The notes under the pieces were generated by a model, which was given only the letters and a program-made list of their open reading frames with translations, did not search any database and was not told the DNA's origin. A program made the position numbers and the translations under genes. From REEB426 sp964551975 (GTDB lineage: Bacteria; Actinomycetota; Actinomycetes; S36-B12), in assembly GCA_964551975.1 (NCBI GenBank), contig CAZKFI010000007.1, positions 1 through 56,234 on the forward strand: a stretch of DNA of 56,234 nt. Direction: 5' to 3'. Shown here piece after piece: positions 42,484-51,230 of the stretch. The stretch's first letter is position 1. The number at the start of each line of letters is the position of its first letter.

Positions 42484-42502
42484 GCTGACATATCCTGCAG
42501 AC

Positions 42503-44737
42503 ATGGCAGCGCCAGCGCGCGGGTTGCGGGCGCGCGCCCTTCCCTCATCACGATCAATGCGTTCGGTTCGATTCATCGGGTTGAGATTCAGTGCGTTGAG
42601 GTTCAGCGTGTTGAGGTTCCGTGCGTTGAGGCTGGGCGTGCTCTCTGGCGCGTTACTCATTAGTGGCCTCGTCCTCCCCGTGCATCCTGCTCATGCAGAC
42701 ACCACTCCTGGCCTTGACGTTTCCATCCAAACTCTTGCACCGCTAATCCCTCGCGAAGCCTCAACAGTTCGGGTAGCCGGCCAGATCACCAACCTGACCG
42801 GTGAGGTCGTCGAGTCGGTGGTTGTTCGACTCCGTGTCGGTACCGCACCCCTGGCCGACGAGGCGGCCGTTGCCAACGTGATCGCGACAGCCACAGATCT
42901 CGGTGAGAGTGTTCCGACTCGCACAGCGACTGCCTGGGTGACGATTGCCCAGGAACTCCTGCCCGGCGCTCAGGAACGGTTCACGATTGCGTTACCCATC
43001 GAAGCCCTACAGCTGTCAACCCCGGGGGTGTACGCCCTTGGCGTGGAGGGCGTTGCTCGCACCGTGACCGATGGAGGCACGGTCGAAGGAGTGCAGCGAA
43101 GTCTGCTGCCCTGGTTTCCACAGGTTGGTGTCCAGACACGGAAACTCTCCGTGGCCTGGTTGTGGCCGTTGGCAACACCTCCAGCCTGGGATGCAAACAC
43201 TGTGCTACTCGACGGCACACTGCCCGATGCTCTCTCAACGGGCGGTCGTCTGCGGGCTCTCCTCGACATCGGCGTTCGCTACCCGAACCTGCTGACCTGG
43301 GTTGCTGATCCAGCGCTACTCCAAATGACTGCTGACATGCAGGACGGCTACCTGGTGCGAACCCCGGAGGGCATCCTCCCCGGAGAGCAGGCACTCGCGG
43401 CACAGACCTGGATGGCGGACTTCCAACGCGTGATCAACGCCGTGCAGGCAGATCGACTCACCAACAGTCAACAACCGGAGCCGGCACTTCACGTTCTGCC
43501 CTACGCCTTCATTGATGCATCGGCCGCGCGACGTGCAGACCTTGGCCCTGACGTCGTGCAAGCCGTCACCATGGGTTCAGCGGTGACACTCGCCAGCACT
43601 GGGCTCAATGCCGCCAACAACCTCTACTGGGCCCCGGGTGGTCGACTGGACCGACAGACTGCCGCACTCCTTGCGTCAGCGGGCACCCGCTACGTCGTCT
43701 TGGGACAACAGGCAGTTGCTGTGTCCACGTCCACTCCTGAGCCAATGCGGCCCTTCGCCCCGGCGGTTCCCGGACTCATCGCACTGCTACCCGACCCTGA
43801 ACTCCAGACGATCATCACCCGGAATGCGGTCACTGCCGAGGCAGTGCTCCTCGCACGACAGCAGTTCCTGGCCACGACAGCACTGCGCAGTTCCAGTTCC
43901 CCCAACGCCAGCGTCATCCTCACTGCAGGCAGTCCGGACATCACAGCCAATCCCCGAGTACTCGCCGCCCTGCTGCGTGCCACGGCCCTGGCACCGTGGC
44001 TGCAGGCGGTCAATCTGTCGGAGATGACCAGTGCTCAACCTGGTGGTGGTTACACCTACGGAGCTGCCGCACGTGAATCCGAACTCCCGGGGTCCTACCT
44101 GGCTCGCGTACGACAAACACAACAACGACTCGAGCGTTTCGTTGCGGTTCTCAGTGATCCCACCCAGATCTTCGAGGCGTTCACTCAGGCGCTCCTGCGT
44201 TCCCAATCGGCCGCTTGGCGAACTCAGCCCATGGTGGGTGAGCAACTCCTGACGACCGTGTCGGTCCAACTTGACGAACGTCGAAGTGGCGTCGAGGTCC
44301 TCAGTGGTCGAACCGTCACGCTCTCGGGAGACTCTGGACGTATTCCCGTCACCATCGTGAACAACCTAGATCAGCCTGTCGATGTGGGTCTTCGTCTCAT
44401 TGGCGACCCACGCGTGCGTCTGACCTCCCAGGCAGTGCCAACGTTCAGCATTGCCCCGGGACGAACCACGAGTGTGGACATCCCCGTTCGTGTGGCCGGC
44501 AGTGAACCGCTGAGGGTCAGTGTTCAGGTGCTCACACCGGCCGGGAACGTGTTCCGCACAGCACCGGTGGGCACCGTCTACTCCGCGGCATACGCCAGAG
44601 CGGCAGCCTGGGTGATCGTTTTGGCATTCGCTGCCATCATCATCTTCGTGCTGTTTGGTGTATCCCGGCGAATCATCGCCGCACGTCGAGCTGTCAGCGG
44701 TTCATCTGCTGACCCCGACCACTCAGATACTCAGTGA
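42503..44737 (+). CDS. DUF6049 family secreted, membrane-anchored protein
   Basis: A 744-residue protein of the family that precedes murJ in actinobacteria (Rv3909 position). The N-terminus carries five RFxxL-type pentads, then a signal helix ending HPAHA before DTTPG. A long extracytoplasmic body follows with Ig-like stretches (VRVAGQITNLTGEVVESVVVR and, near the end, RIPVTIVNNLDQPVDVGLRL). A C-terminal helix AAAWVIVLAFAAIIIFVLFG and a basic tail anchor it. Function is unknown; context suggests an envelope role with MurJ. ATG 42503 is chosen because earlier codons overlap pcnA; ATG 42557 is also possible. Confidence 0.8.
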   Translation: MAAPARGLRARALPSSRSMRSVRFIGLRFSALRFSVLRFRALRLGVLSGALLISGLVLPVHPAHADTTPGLDVSIQTLAPLIPREASTVRVAGQITNLTGEVVESVVVRLRVGTAPLADEAAVANVIATATDLGESVPTRTATAWVTIAQELLPGAQERFTIALPIEALQLSTPGVYALGVEGVARTVTDGGTVEGVQRSLLPWFPQVGVQTRKLSVAWLWPLATPPAWDANTVLLDGTLPDALSTGGRLRALLDIGVRYPNLLTWVADPALLQMTADMQDGYLVRTPEGILPGEQALAAQTWMADFQRVINAVQADRLTNSQQPEPALHVLPYAFIDASAARRADLGPDVVQAVTMGSAVTLASTGLNAANNLYWAPGGRLDRQTAALLASAGTRYVVLGQQAVAVSTSTPEPMRPFAPAVPGLIALLPDPELQTIITRNAVTAEAVLLARQQFLATTALRSSSSPNASVILTAGSPDITANPRVLAALLRATALAPWLQAVNLSEMTSAQPGGGYTYGAAARESELPGSYLARVRQTQQRLERFVAVLSDPTQIFEAFTQALLRSQSAAWRTQPMVGEQLLTTVSVQLDERRSGVEVLSGRTVTLSGDSGRIPVTIVNNLDQPVDVGLRLIGDPRVRLTSQAVPTFSIAPGRTTSVDIPVRVAGSEPLRVSVQVLTPAGNVFRTAPVGTVYSAAYARAAAWVIVLAFAAIIIFVLFGVSRRIIAARRAVSGSSADPDHSDTQ
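42571..42645. repeat. 15-bp tandem repeat, five units, encoding RFxxL pentads
   Basis: Units ATTCATCGGGTTGAG, ATTCAGTGCGTTGAG, GTTCAGCGTGTTGAG, GTTCCGTGCGTTGAG and GCTGGGCGTGCTCTC follow in exact 15-base register just upstream of the signal peptide of the DUF6049 protein. Confidence 0.85.
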
Positions 44738-44749
44738 GTTGGGCACCCG

Positions 44750-46441
44750 ATGAGCGATGACCAACCAAATGCGCCAACATCCCTGGCGCGAACCAGTTCG
44801 GCGATGGCGCTGGGCACGGTCATCTCGAAGATCACCGGAGTACTGCGCGATGTAGCAGCCGCGGCTGCACTGGGTTTCTACATCGTCGCCGATGCATTTT
44901 CTCTGGGAAACAGCCTGCCAACAATCGTCTACATCCTGTTGATCGGCGGCGCCCTCAACGCGGTGTTTGTTCCGCAGTTGGTTCGTCGGATGAAGGAGGA
45001 TCCAGACGGCGGTACCGGGTACGCGGACCGCCTCATCACGGCCGCCGGCCTTGCACTCATCACCTTGGCGGTGCTCGTCGTTATCGCAGCGCCATGGATT
45101 GTCGATCTCTACACACCGGATGACTACCCAACTGGCGCCTACGACCTCGCGGTGGCGTTCGCTCGACTCTGCCTGCCGCAGATCATTTTCTACGGCCTGT
45201 ATGCCATGTTGACGCAGGTACTGAACGCCCGGGGCACCTTCGGCCTACCGATGTTCGCCCCGATTGCCAACAATGTCATCGCCATCAGCACGTTTCTACT
45301 GTTCATCTTCATTGCTGGCACCTCGGCTGCTGCCGATGGCCAGCTCTCCCCGGATCAGGTCCTGCTGTTGGGTATCGGCACCACACTCGGTGTCACCATT
45401 CAGGCCGTCATCCTTATTCCGGTCTTGCGTCGATCCGGCTACCGCTGGAGACCCCGGTTCGACTGGCGCGACTCAGGACTGGGTCACGCCTCCCGACTGG
45501 CACTGTGGACCCTTGGTCTTGTCTTGGTCAATCAACTCGCGTACCTCGTGATCACCCGCTTGACCGTGCAGGCAAACGTCAACGCTGCCGCTGCCGGTGA
45601 AGTAGCTGCTGGCCTCACGACCTATCAGAAGGCCCACTTAGTCTTCATCCTCCCGCACAGCGTCTTCACGGTGTCACTCGTTGGCGCAGCCCTGCCTTTA
45701 CTCAGTCGACTTGCTCATGCGGGTGACTACCGCCAAGTGGGGACGGAAGTTGGCCGTATTGCACGCATCGTTGTCGCACTCATCGTTCCCGTGGCAGTCG
45801 TGCTTGCCGTTGAGGGACCCAAGGTCGCACTACTGCTCTTCGGGTACGGAGCCGCCACCCCAGATCAGGCAACGCTGCTGGGCTCCATCGTGGCAATCTT
45901 CATGATCGGACTGCTGCCCTTCACGTTGGTCTACGTCTGCCTGCGTGGGTTCTATGCCTTGGAGGACACCCGAACGCCCTTCTGGTTGGCAGTGCTCTTC
46001 AGTGCTTTGTGGTTGGCCCTTGCTCTCCCGCTCTTCACGATCGCATCACCTGGTGGGCCACAGATCGGCGCCATCGCCTTGGCCTACGGCCTGGCCTACT
46101 GGTTCACGCTGCTGGTCGCCTGGTTGCTGCTTCGGAGGCGGCTCGGAACCCTGGCTACTGCCGCGACATGTAGGTCAGTTGCTCGACTCCTGCTTGCTGG
46201 TGGTTGCGCAGCGGCCATCATGATCGGTGTGCAAGGGCTCACGATCCCCGCCCTCGAGCGTGCCCTGGGCGAGGCGAGCCTGCTCGGCTCTCACGTGGAC
46301 GACCGACTCATCCTGCTGGTCTCTGTGCTGGTCATGTCGGTGATTGGGTGTTTGGCCTACGTGCTGGCTGCACGTCTGCTTCGTGCACCGGAGGTCATCG
46401 ATGCTTGGTTGCTCATCCGTCGTCGACTGGTTCGCTCGTGA
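44750..46441 (+). CDS. murJ: Lipid II flippase MurJ
   Basis: A 563-residue MviN/MurJ protein with 14 predicted helices that moves lipid II across the membrane. Helix 1 holds SAMALGTVISKITGVLRDV, with the conserved basic residues of the central cavity, and later LYTPDDYP and YAMLTQVLNARGTF are family features. The C-terminus ends at RRRLVRS, with no kinase domain attached. In mycobacteria MurJ is fused to a pseudokinase; here that part is a separate gene starting at the overlapping GTGA (46438-46441). Confidence 0.93.
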   Translation: MSDDQPNAPTSLARTSSAMALGTVISKITGVLRDVAAAAALGFYIVADAFSLGNSLPTIVYILLIGGALNAVFVPQLVRRMKEDPDGGTGYADRLITAAGLALITLAVLVVIAAPWIVDLYTPDDYPTGAYDLAVAFARLCLPQIIFYGLYAMLTQVLNARGTFGLPMFAPIANNVIAISTFLLFIFIAGTSAAADGQLSPDQVLLLGIGTTLGVTIQAVILIPVLRRSGYRWRPRFDWRDSGLGHASRLALWTLGLVLVNQLAYLVITRLTVQANVNAAAAGEVAAGLTTYQKAHLVFILPHSVFTVSLVGAALPLLSRLAHAGDYRQVGTEVGRIARIVVALIVPVAVVLAVEGPKVALLLFGYGAATPDQATLLGSIVAIFMIGLLPFTLVYVCLRGFYALEDTRTPFWLAVLFSALWLALALPLFTIASPGGPQIGAIALAYGLAYWFTLLVAWLLLRRRLGTLATAATCRSVARLLLAGGCAAAIMIGVQGLTIPALERALGEASLLGSHVDDRLILLVSVLVMSVIGCLAYVLAARLLRAPEVIDAWLLIRRRLVRS

Positions 46442-48039
46442 ATGACTCAATCGCATCGGATGCTTCCCTCACTGGGTTCGGTCGCTATGAACTCGAGGAC
46501 CGGCTTGAGGAACGTCAGCAGGAACTGCAGTCGCAGGTGCGTAGTTGGCGTGGACGTGATCGCGTGCTTGATCGGCAGGTCCTCATCCGGGTCGTGCGGG
46601 GACCCTTGCGTGAGGTCGCTGAGGCAGCAGCGCGAACCGCTGCAGTTATCGAGGACCAGCGCCTAACCCGCGTGTTGGACATCGTCCCCTTACCGGCAGG
46701 AACCCGAATCGTGCCCCAGGGTGAGCCTTTGACTGAACCTGCAACCGCCCTGGTCAGTGAGTGGGCGGAAGGATTGACGCTGCCGGAGATCATGGACGTG
46801 CCAGGCCAGAAGGCACTCTCACCGGCACGAACCTTGGCCATCATTGATGCAGTCTCTGCCGCGCTGGTGACCGCTTCGGCACGAGGAGTGCAGCACGGAC
46901 GATTGACTCCAGAGCATGTCCTAGTAGGGCCCGACGAGAGCGTGCGGGTCCGTGGATTGGCTGTCGATGCTGCGCTCTTTGGTGCGTGGCCCCGGCCTGT
47001 TGGTTCCACTGACATTGCTTCCGTTGACGTTGCTGCCACTGACGCTGCGTCCATTGACGCTGCATCGATTAACGCTGGTTCCGTTGATTTGGGTTCCACC
47101 GATGTCGCCGCACTGACACACCTGCTGTACCTGCTCTCAACGGGAAGTGAGCCAACGAGCACCGCAGGGGGTGACGAAGCCGAGAAACCGAACGACCCAC
47201 CCTCCTGGCTCAATCCGGCCGTGCCGAAGCAGATCGACCTGGTAGTTGCGCAGGTATTCGACGGCAGCTACCGCTCAGCGTGGAATCGCTCGGACGTTCA
47301 AGGGTTCCGCACTGCATTGGGGTTGGTTGGACCATCCGCGCCAAGGCGGCGTACCAGTACCTGGGGTCGACTCCCGCACACGGGGCGGCGCGTTCTTGCC
47401 GTGTTCGGTGCTGCAGCCGTGGTTGCTGGCATCTTCACAACCGGTGCCGTGTTGCTGACAATAGGTCCGCCGGCTTGGCAGCCGCAGGATCCGGAAATCA
47501 CCAGTCTGTTAACCAGCCCAGTCGTCGCCCCAACTGCGTCGGAAGAACCTGTCACCAATCAACCACTCGTCATTGAACGTATACGTTCTTACGACCCGTA
47601 TGACGATGACAACGACGATGGTAGGCCCGATGGCCGCAAAGGTCGGGAGAACAACAAAGCCGCCGACGCAGCCATTGATGGTGATCCAATGACGCGCTGG
47701 TCATCGAATACCTATCGCGCAGCGGACGCCGACGGGAAAGGTGGAGTGGGACTGGTCGTGGAACTCGCCGAAGCCAGCACCGTTCAGGGCGTTGACCTTG
47801 ACTTCAGTTCCGTGGGTTCGGCGGTGGATGTGAAGGTCGGGGACGATATCTGGCCTGATCCTGATCTCTGGACGGACTACGCCTCAGCCCCAGCCGGTGA
47901 TCGTCAGATCAGCATCCGGGGACCGAGGCCGGTCAAGGGCAAATACCTGCTGTTGTGGTTCCCAGAACTGCCGCCCACGCCGGAGGATCCCGACCGATTC
48001 CAGGTGCGTGTGGCCGAGGTGTCCGTGCGGGGCGAGTAG
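46438..48039 (+). CDS. MurJ-associated membrane pseudokinase
   Basis: A 533-residue protein from GTG 46438 overlapping the murJ stop. Residues about 12-295 resemble a Ser/Thr kinase but lack catalysis: the Lys strand reads VLIRVVRG, the HRD loop is HGRLTPEHVLV without Asp, and DFG is RGLAVDA. A linker of seven pentads (STDIA, SVDVA, ATDAA, SIDAA and so on, 190-224) interrupts the C-lobe. A helix at about 318-343 crosses the membrane, and the outside part, after an Asp-rich YDPYDDDNDDGR stretch, is a discoidin-like (galactose-binding) domain with DGDPMTRWSSNTY. It corresponds to the C-terminal half of mycobacterial MviN (Rv3910), which recruits an FHA protein. Confidence 0.85.
   Translation: MNDSIASDASLTGFGRYELEDRLEERQQELQSQVRSWRGRDRVLDRQVLIRVVRGPLREVAEAAARTAAVIEDQRLTRVLDIVPLPAGTRIVPQGEPLTEPATALVSEWAEGLTLPEIMDVPGQKALSPARTLAIIDAVSAALVTASARGVQHGRLTPEHVLVGPDESVRVRGLAVDAALFGAWPRPVGSTDIASVDVAATDAASIDAASINAGSVDLGSTDVAALTHLLYLLSTGSEPTSTAGGDEAEKPNDPPSWLNPAVPKQIDLVVAQVFDGSYRSAWNRSDVQGFRTALGLVGPSAPRRRTSTWGRLPHTGRRVLAVFGAAAVVAGIFTTGAVLLTIGPPAWQPQDPEITSLLTSPVVAPTASEEPVTNQPLVIERIRSYDPYDDDNDDGRPDGRKGRENNKAADAAIDGDPMTRWSSNTYRAADADGKGGVGLVVELAEASTVQGVDLDFSSVGSAVDVKVGDDIWPDPDLWTDYASAPAGDRQISIRGPRPVKGKYLLLWFPELPPTPEDPDRFQVRVAEVSVRGE
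47005..47109. repeat. 15-bp tandem repeat, seven units, in the pseudokinase gene
   Basis: Seven contiguous 15-base units (first TCCACTGACATTGCT, last TCCACCGATGTCGCC) encode pentads of the form S/A-x-D/N-x-A/G. The array sits inside the C-lobe region of the kinase-like domain, probably in a surface loop. Confidence 0.88.
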
Positions 48040-48058
48040 CCCACTAGCCTGCGTTGAC

Positions 48059-48691
48059 GTGGCAGGCATTGTCGGCGGTTCCGCTGACGAGCAACTCGAC
48101 CCGGAGATCCCGGATGCTGATCTCCTGGCTGCCCACATCGCTGGTGATCCGCAGGCCTTCACCACGCTGGTGCAACGCCATCGTGATCGTCTCTGGGCGG
48201 TAGCCCTGCGCACGACTGGTGACCCGGAAGAGGCTGCCGATGCTCTGCAGGACGCGCTGATCTCGGCGTTTCGCCGCGCCGATCAATTCCGAGGAGAGGC
48301 CGCCGTCACCACCTGGTTGCATCGCATCGTGGTCAACGCGAGCCTGGATCGACTCAGGAGACGCAATGTCCGAGCCACAGTCCCAATGCCGGAGGAATGG
48401 GATTCACGCTTACCCGATCCCTCGGACCCCCTAGAGACGCTGGGTCAACGCTGGGCAATTACCCAGGCGCTCGCCGAACTCCCTGAGGACCAGCGGGCTG
48501 CGGTCCTCCTGGTTGACGTGGAGGGCTATGCGGTGGAAGAGGCAGCACGCCTGCTCGGTTGCCCTCCCGGGACCGTCAAGAGCCGGTGCTCCCGCGGTCG
48601 GGCAAGGCTCGCAATTCGTCTGGCAAGTCTTCGGAACCCAGACGAACCCAACACCGTCAGAGGCATCGAGGGAGGACGGAAACGTGGCTGA
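48059..48691 (+). CDS. sigM: ECF sigma factor SigM
   Basis: A 210-residue ECF RNA polymerase sigma factor. Region 2 holds LVQRHRDRLWAVALRTTGDPEEAADALQDA followed by FRRADQFRGEAAVTTWLHRIVVNASLDRLRR, and region 4 holds LPEDQRAAVLLVDVEGYAVEEAARLLGCPPGTVKSR. Its place between the MurJ/pseudokinase gene and trxBA matches sigM (Rv3911). It is expected to direct an envelope or disulfide-stress regulon that may include trxB and trxA. The start is taken as GTG 48059; a strong ribosome binding site is not evident. The next gene, overlapping by 8 bases, is the probable anti-sigma factor. Confidence 0.85.
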   Translation: MAGIVGGSADEQLDPEIPDADLLAAHIAGDPQAFTTLVQRHRDRLWAVALRTTGDPEEAADALQDALISAFRRADQFRGEAAVTTWLHRIVVNASLDRLRRRNVRATVPMPEEWDSRLPDPSDPLETLGQRWAITQALAELPEDQRAAVLLVDVEGYAVEEAARLLGCPPGTVKSRCSRGRARLAIRLASLRNPDEPNTVRGIEGGRKRG

Positions 48692-49784
48692 CGACGGTCG
48701 AAATTCGGGCACACCGCAGGGCGGTGGCGGTCCCGATCGCGGCCTGCCCGACCCCCGTCAATCCGATCCCCGCCTGTCCGACCCTGCGCCCAGCGAGCCA
48801 GCACCCTCGCTGCCTGCGGACAACGTTGCTCTCGCGGACTTCACGATTCGCCGGGAACTGGCCGATCTGACGTTCCTTCGCGCGGAACCTGAGACCACCC
48901 ACCATGGATCCGCGATGCCTGAGGACGTATGGCTGCGACTCAGCCAGGTGATGTCCGCGGAGCAGGAGCGACGCAGCACCGGATGGCGACGGCGTCCCCG
49001 AATTCTTACCGCCGTCGTCGCGGCAGCTGCCGTCGTCATCGCCGGTGGCGTCGTTGTCCAAAGCCGGCAGAGCGCAGAGCCGGCCCTGGTGGCCTCCGAC
49101 GCACTGGCGCCGGTCGTGACTTCTGCCAGCAGGCAGGCAGAACCGGCCGAGAATGACCCCGCCGCTGCGCCGGGAAATAGTGCCAACGGTGCCGATTCTT
49201 CGAACCTTCCTGGGTCCGCCGAACTCCCTGCGGTCAAGGGCAACGTCGTCCCGGGCGGCTCCGCTGGGGAGGGGCCGTTCGGTGCCGGGGAATCTGGCGA
49301 ACTGGGCAGTGGTCAACTTGGGAACATTGCGCCGGCACGCCGAGTCCTGGCGAGCGGTACGGATTACCGGCCGGAGACCCTCGGTGACCAGGTTGAGGCG
49401 CTACTGAGTCGTCTCGGGGTCACCACGCAGCGGCAGCTCGAGGAGCTCCCCCAGCAAAACGGCCCTCTGACAGTTGGCTCGAGTGGCTTCACGGCCACAG
49501 AGCAGGCACTGCAGGGCTGTCTGTTCACCCTGCGTGGACCCATCGCCGCCAGTGCCGACCAGGCCTACCTGGTAGATCGCGCCACCTTCGCCGGCCAGGA
49601 CGTCGGGTTGATCCTGCTGCCCGTACGCGATGCATCCCGACCCTTGGTCGCCCCTGACCCCTCAGCGCTGCTCACAGGAAGTTCCGGCAAGGTCGATATC
49701 TGGATCGTCACCCCAGCCTGTGGTCCACTTGGCGCCACATCGGTGCACCACCTGTTGCACACCTTGTCCCTGCCGAAACAGTAG
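48684..49784 (+). CDS. Probable membrane anti-sigma factor for SigM
   Basis: A 366-residue single-pass membrane protein starting at GTG 48684 (GGAGG upstream), overlapping sigM by 8 bases. The N-terminus has four pentads (DPRQS, DPRLS, DPAPS, EPAPS), then a cytoplasmic helix region about 60-90. One helix follows (RILTAVVAAAAVVIAGGVVVQ), then a long Ala/Gly/Ser-rich external part with a conserved-looking C-terminal domain containing one Cys pair. No HxxxCxxC zinc motif is present. The identity rests mainly on its place after sigM (RsmA position), not on sequence. Confidence 0.6.
   Translation: MADDGRNSGTPQGGGGPDRGLPDPRQSDPRLSDPAPSEPAPSLPADNVALADFTIRRELADLTFLRAEPETTHHGSAMPEDVWLRLSQVMSAEQERRSTGWRRRPRILTAVVAAAAVVIAGGVVVQSRQSAEPALVASDALAPVVTSASRQAEPAENDPAAAPGNSANGADSSNLPGSAELPAVKGNVVPGGSAGEGPFGAGESGELGSGQLGNIAPARRVLASGTDYRPETLGDQVEALLSRLGVTTQRQLEELPQQNGPLTVGSSGFTATEQALQGCLFTLRGPIAASADQAYLVDRATFAGQDVGLILLPVRDASRPLVAPDPSALLTGSSGKVDIWIVTPACGPLGATSVHHLLHTLSLPKQ
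48750..48809. repeat. 15-bp tandem repeat, four units, in the anti-sigma gene
   Basis: Four contiguous units beginning GACCCCCGTCAATCC encode the pentads DPRQS, DPRLS, DPAPS and EPAPS in the cytoplasmic N-terminus. Confidence 0.75.
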
Positions 49785-49838
49785 GTGCCCAGGTGCGTGT
49801 TTCCCGGACCGCACTGCGACACCGTCACCTGAAAGACT

Positions 49839-50789
49839 ATGGGCATGAGCGATGCAGGCGACGTACGTGAACTGATCATCGTCGGATCCGGTCCAGCCGG
49901 CTACACCGCAGCCGTCTACGCGGCACGTGCACAGTTACAGCCTTTGCTCCTAGAAGGTTCAGTCACCGCTGGCGGTGCACTGATGAACACCACCGAGGTC
50001 GAGAACTTCCCTGGGTTCCCGGAGGGAATCATGGGGCCGGCACTCATGGAAAACATCCGTGCCCAAGCTGATCGATTCGGTACGACCTTCGTAACGGATG
50101 ACGCCACGAAGTTGCAGTTGTCCGGTGCAATCAAGACCGTTGAAGACGGCAGTGGGCGTACCTACCGGGCGAAAGCCGTGATCCTTGCCATGGGTTCGGG
50201 TTACCGGGAACTTGGTCTACCGGATGAGAAGCGACTGTCAGGTCACGGTGTCTCGTGGTGCGCCACCTGCGACGGCTTCTTCTTCCGTGACCAGGACATC
50301 GCAGTAGTTGGAGGTGGTGACTCGGCGCTTGAGGAGGCAACCTTCCTCACACGATTCGCCCGCTCTGTCACGTTGATCCACCGTAGGGACACCTTGCGAG
50401 CAAGCAAGATCATGCAGCAGCGTGCCCTCGACAATCCGAAGATCACCGTGGCGTGGAACTCAGCGGTCGTGGCGTTGCAAGGAGACACCAAGCTCAGCGG
50501 AGTCACTCTGCAGGACACCGTCACTGGGCAACAGCGGGATCTGGCCGTCACCGGACTCTTCGTCGCCATCGGGCACGACCCCAGATCTGAACTCGTCCGC
50601 AGCATCGTCGACTGTGATGAAGCCGGTTACGTGTTGGTCCAGGCACCCACCACCCACACTTCACTGCCCGGTGTCTTCGCTTGCGGGGATCTCGTGGATC
50701 ACCGCTACCGGCAGGCCATCACCGCGGCAGGCACGGGATGCGCCGCTGCGCTGGATGCCGAGCGCTACCTGGCTGAGGCACACGGATAA
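49839..50789 (+). CDS. trxB: Thioredoxin reductase
   Basis: A 316-residue NADPH-dependent flavoprotein that reduces thioredoxin. The FAD motif is IIVGSGPAGYTAAVYAAR, the redox pair is CATC (C141, C144) in GVSWCATCDGFFF, and the NADPH motif is VVGGGDSALEEA. GVFACGDLVDHRYRQA closes the FAD site. The start is ATG 49839 or 49845. trxA follows after 86 bases; the pair downstream of sigM is the usual actinobacterial arrangement. Confidence 0.96.
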   Translation: MGMSDAGDVRELIIVGSGPAGYTAAVYAARAQLQPLLLEGSVTAGGALMNTTEVENFPGFPEGIMGPALMENIRAQADRFGTTFVTDDATKLQLSGAIKTVEDGSGRTYRAKAVILAMGSGYRELGLPDEKRLSGHGVSWCATCDGFFFRDQDIAVVGGGDSALEEATFLTRFARSVTLIHRRDTLRASKIMQQRALDNPKITVAWNSAVVALQGDTKLSGVTLQDTVTGQQRDLAVTGLFVAIGHDPRSELVRSIVDCDEAGYVLVQAPTTHTSLPGVFACGDLVDHRYRQAITAAGTGCAAALDAERYLAEAHG

Positions 50790-50875
50790 CGGCTGCACGG
50801 TCTGATGCGTAACCCTGCATCACTGCCGGGGCCAAGTAGGCTGCAACCCGAACCACGGGCACAGAGAGGGAGACC

Positions 50876-51196
50876 ATGGGTGCTACGAAGGTCGTTTCGG
50901 ATGCCACATTCCAAGCTGATGTGCTGAACAGCGCGAAGCCGGTTCTGGTCGATTTCTGGGCGGAGTGGTGCGGTCCCTGCCGGATGGTGGCACCCATTCT
51001 CGAGGAGATTGCGGCAGAGAACGACGGATTAGTCATCGCCAAACTCAATGTCGACGAGAACCCCCAAACTGCTGCGAGCTACGGCATCACGTCAATCCCC
51101 ACGATGAACGTTTACCAGGGCGGTCAGGTCGTCAAGACCATCGTCGGTGCCAAGCCGAAGGCTGCACTCCTGGCCGATCTCGCCCCCTACCTGTAG
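50876..51196 (+). CDS. trxA: Thioredoxin
   Basis: A 106-residue thioredoxin with the active site AEWCGPCRMVAP (C32, C35) and the cis-Pro loop TSIPTMNVYQGG. GAGAGGGAG lies before the ATG. It is the substrate of the upstream TrxB. The CwlM-like gene follows 34 bases downstream. Confidence 0.97.
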   Translation: MGATKVVSDATFQADVLNSAKPVLVDFWAEWCGPCRMVAPILEEIAAENDGLVIAKLNVDENPQTAASYGITSIPTMNVYQGGQVVKTIVGAKPKAALLADLAPYL

Positions 51197-51230
51197 GCGG
51201 CTGCGTTCAATCAGCGAAGTCATCGACCAC

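Noticed and set aside
46204..46437. 78-residue extension of the pseudokinase ORF into murJ
   Set aside because: It is a shadow of the murJ C-terminus; the GTG overlapping the murJ stop is the natural start.
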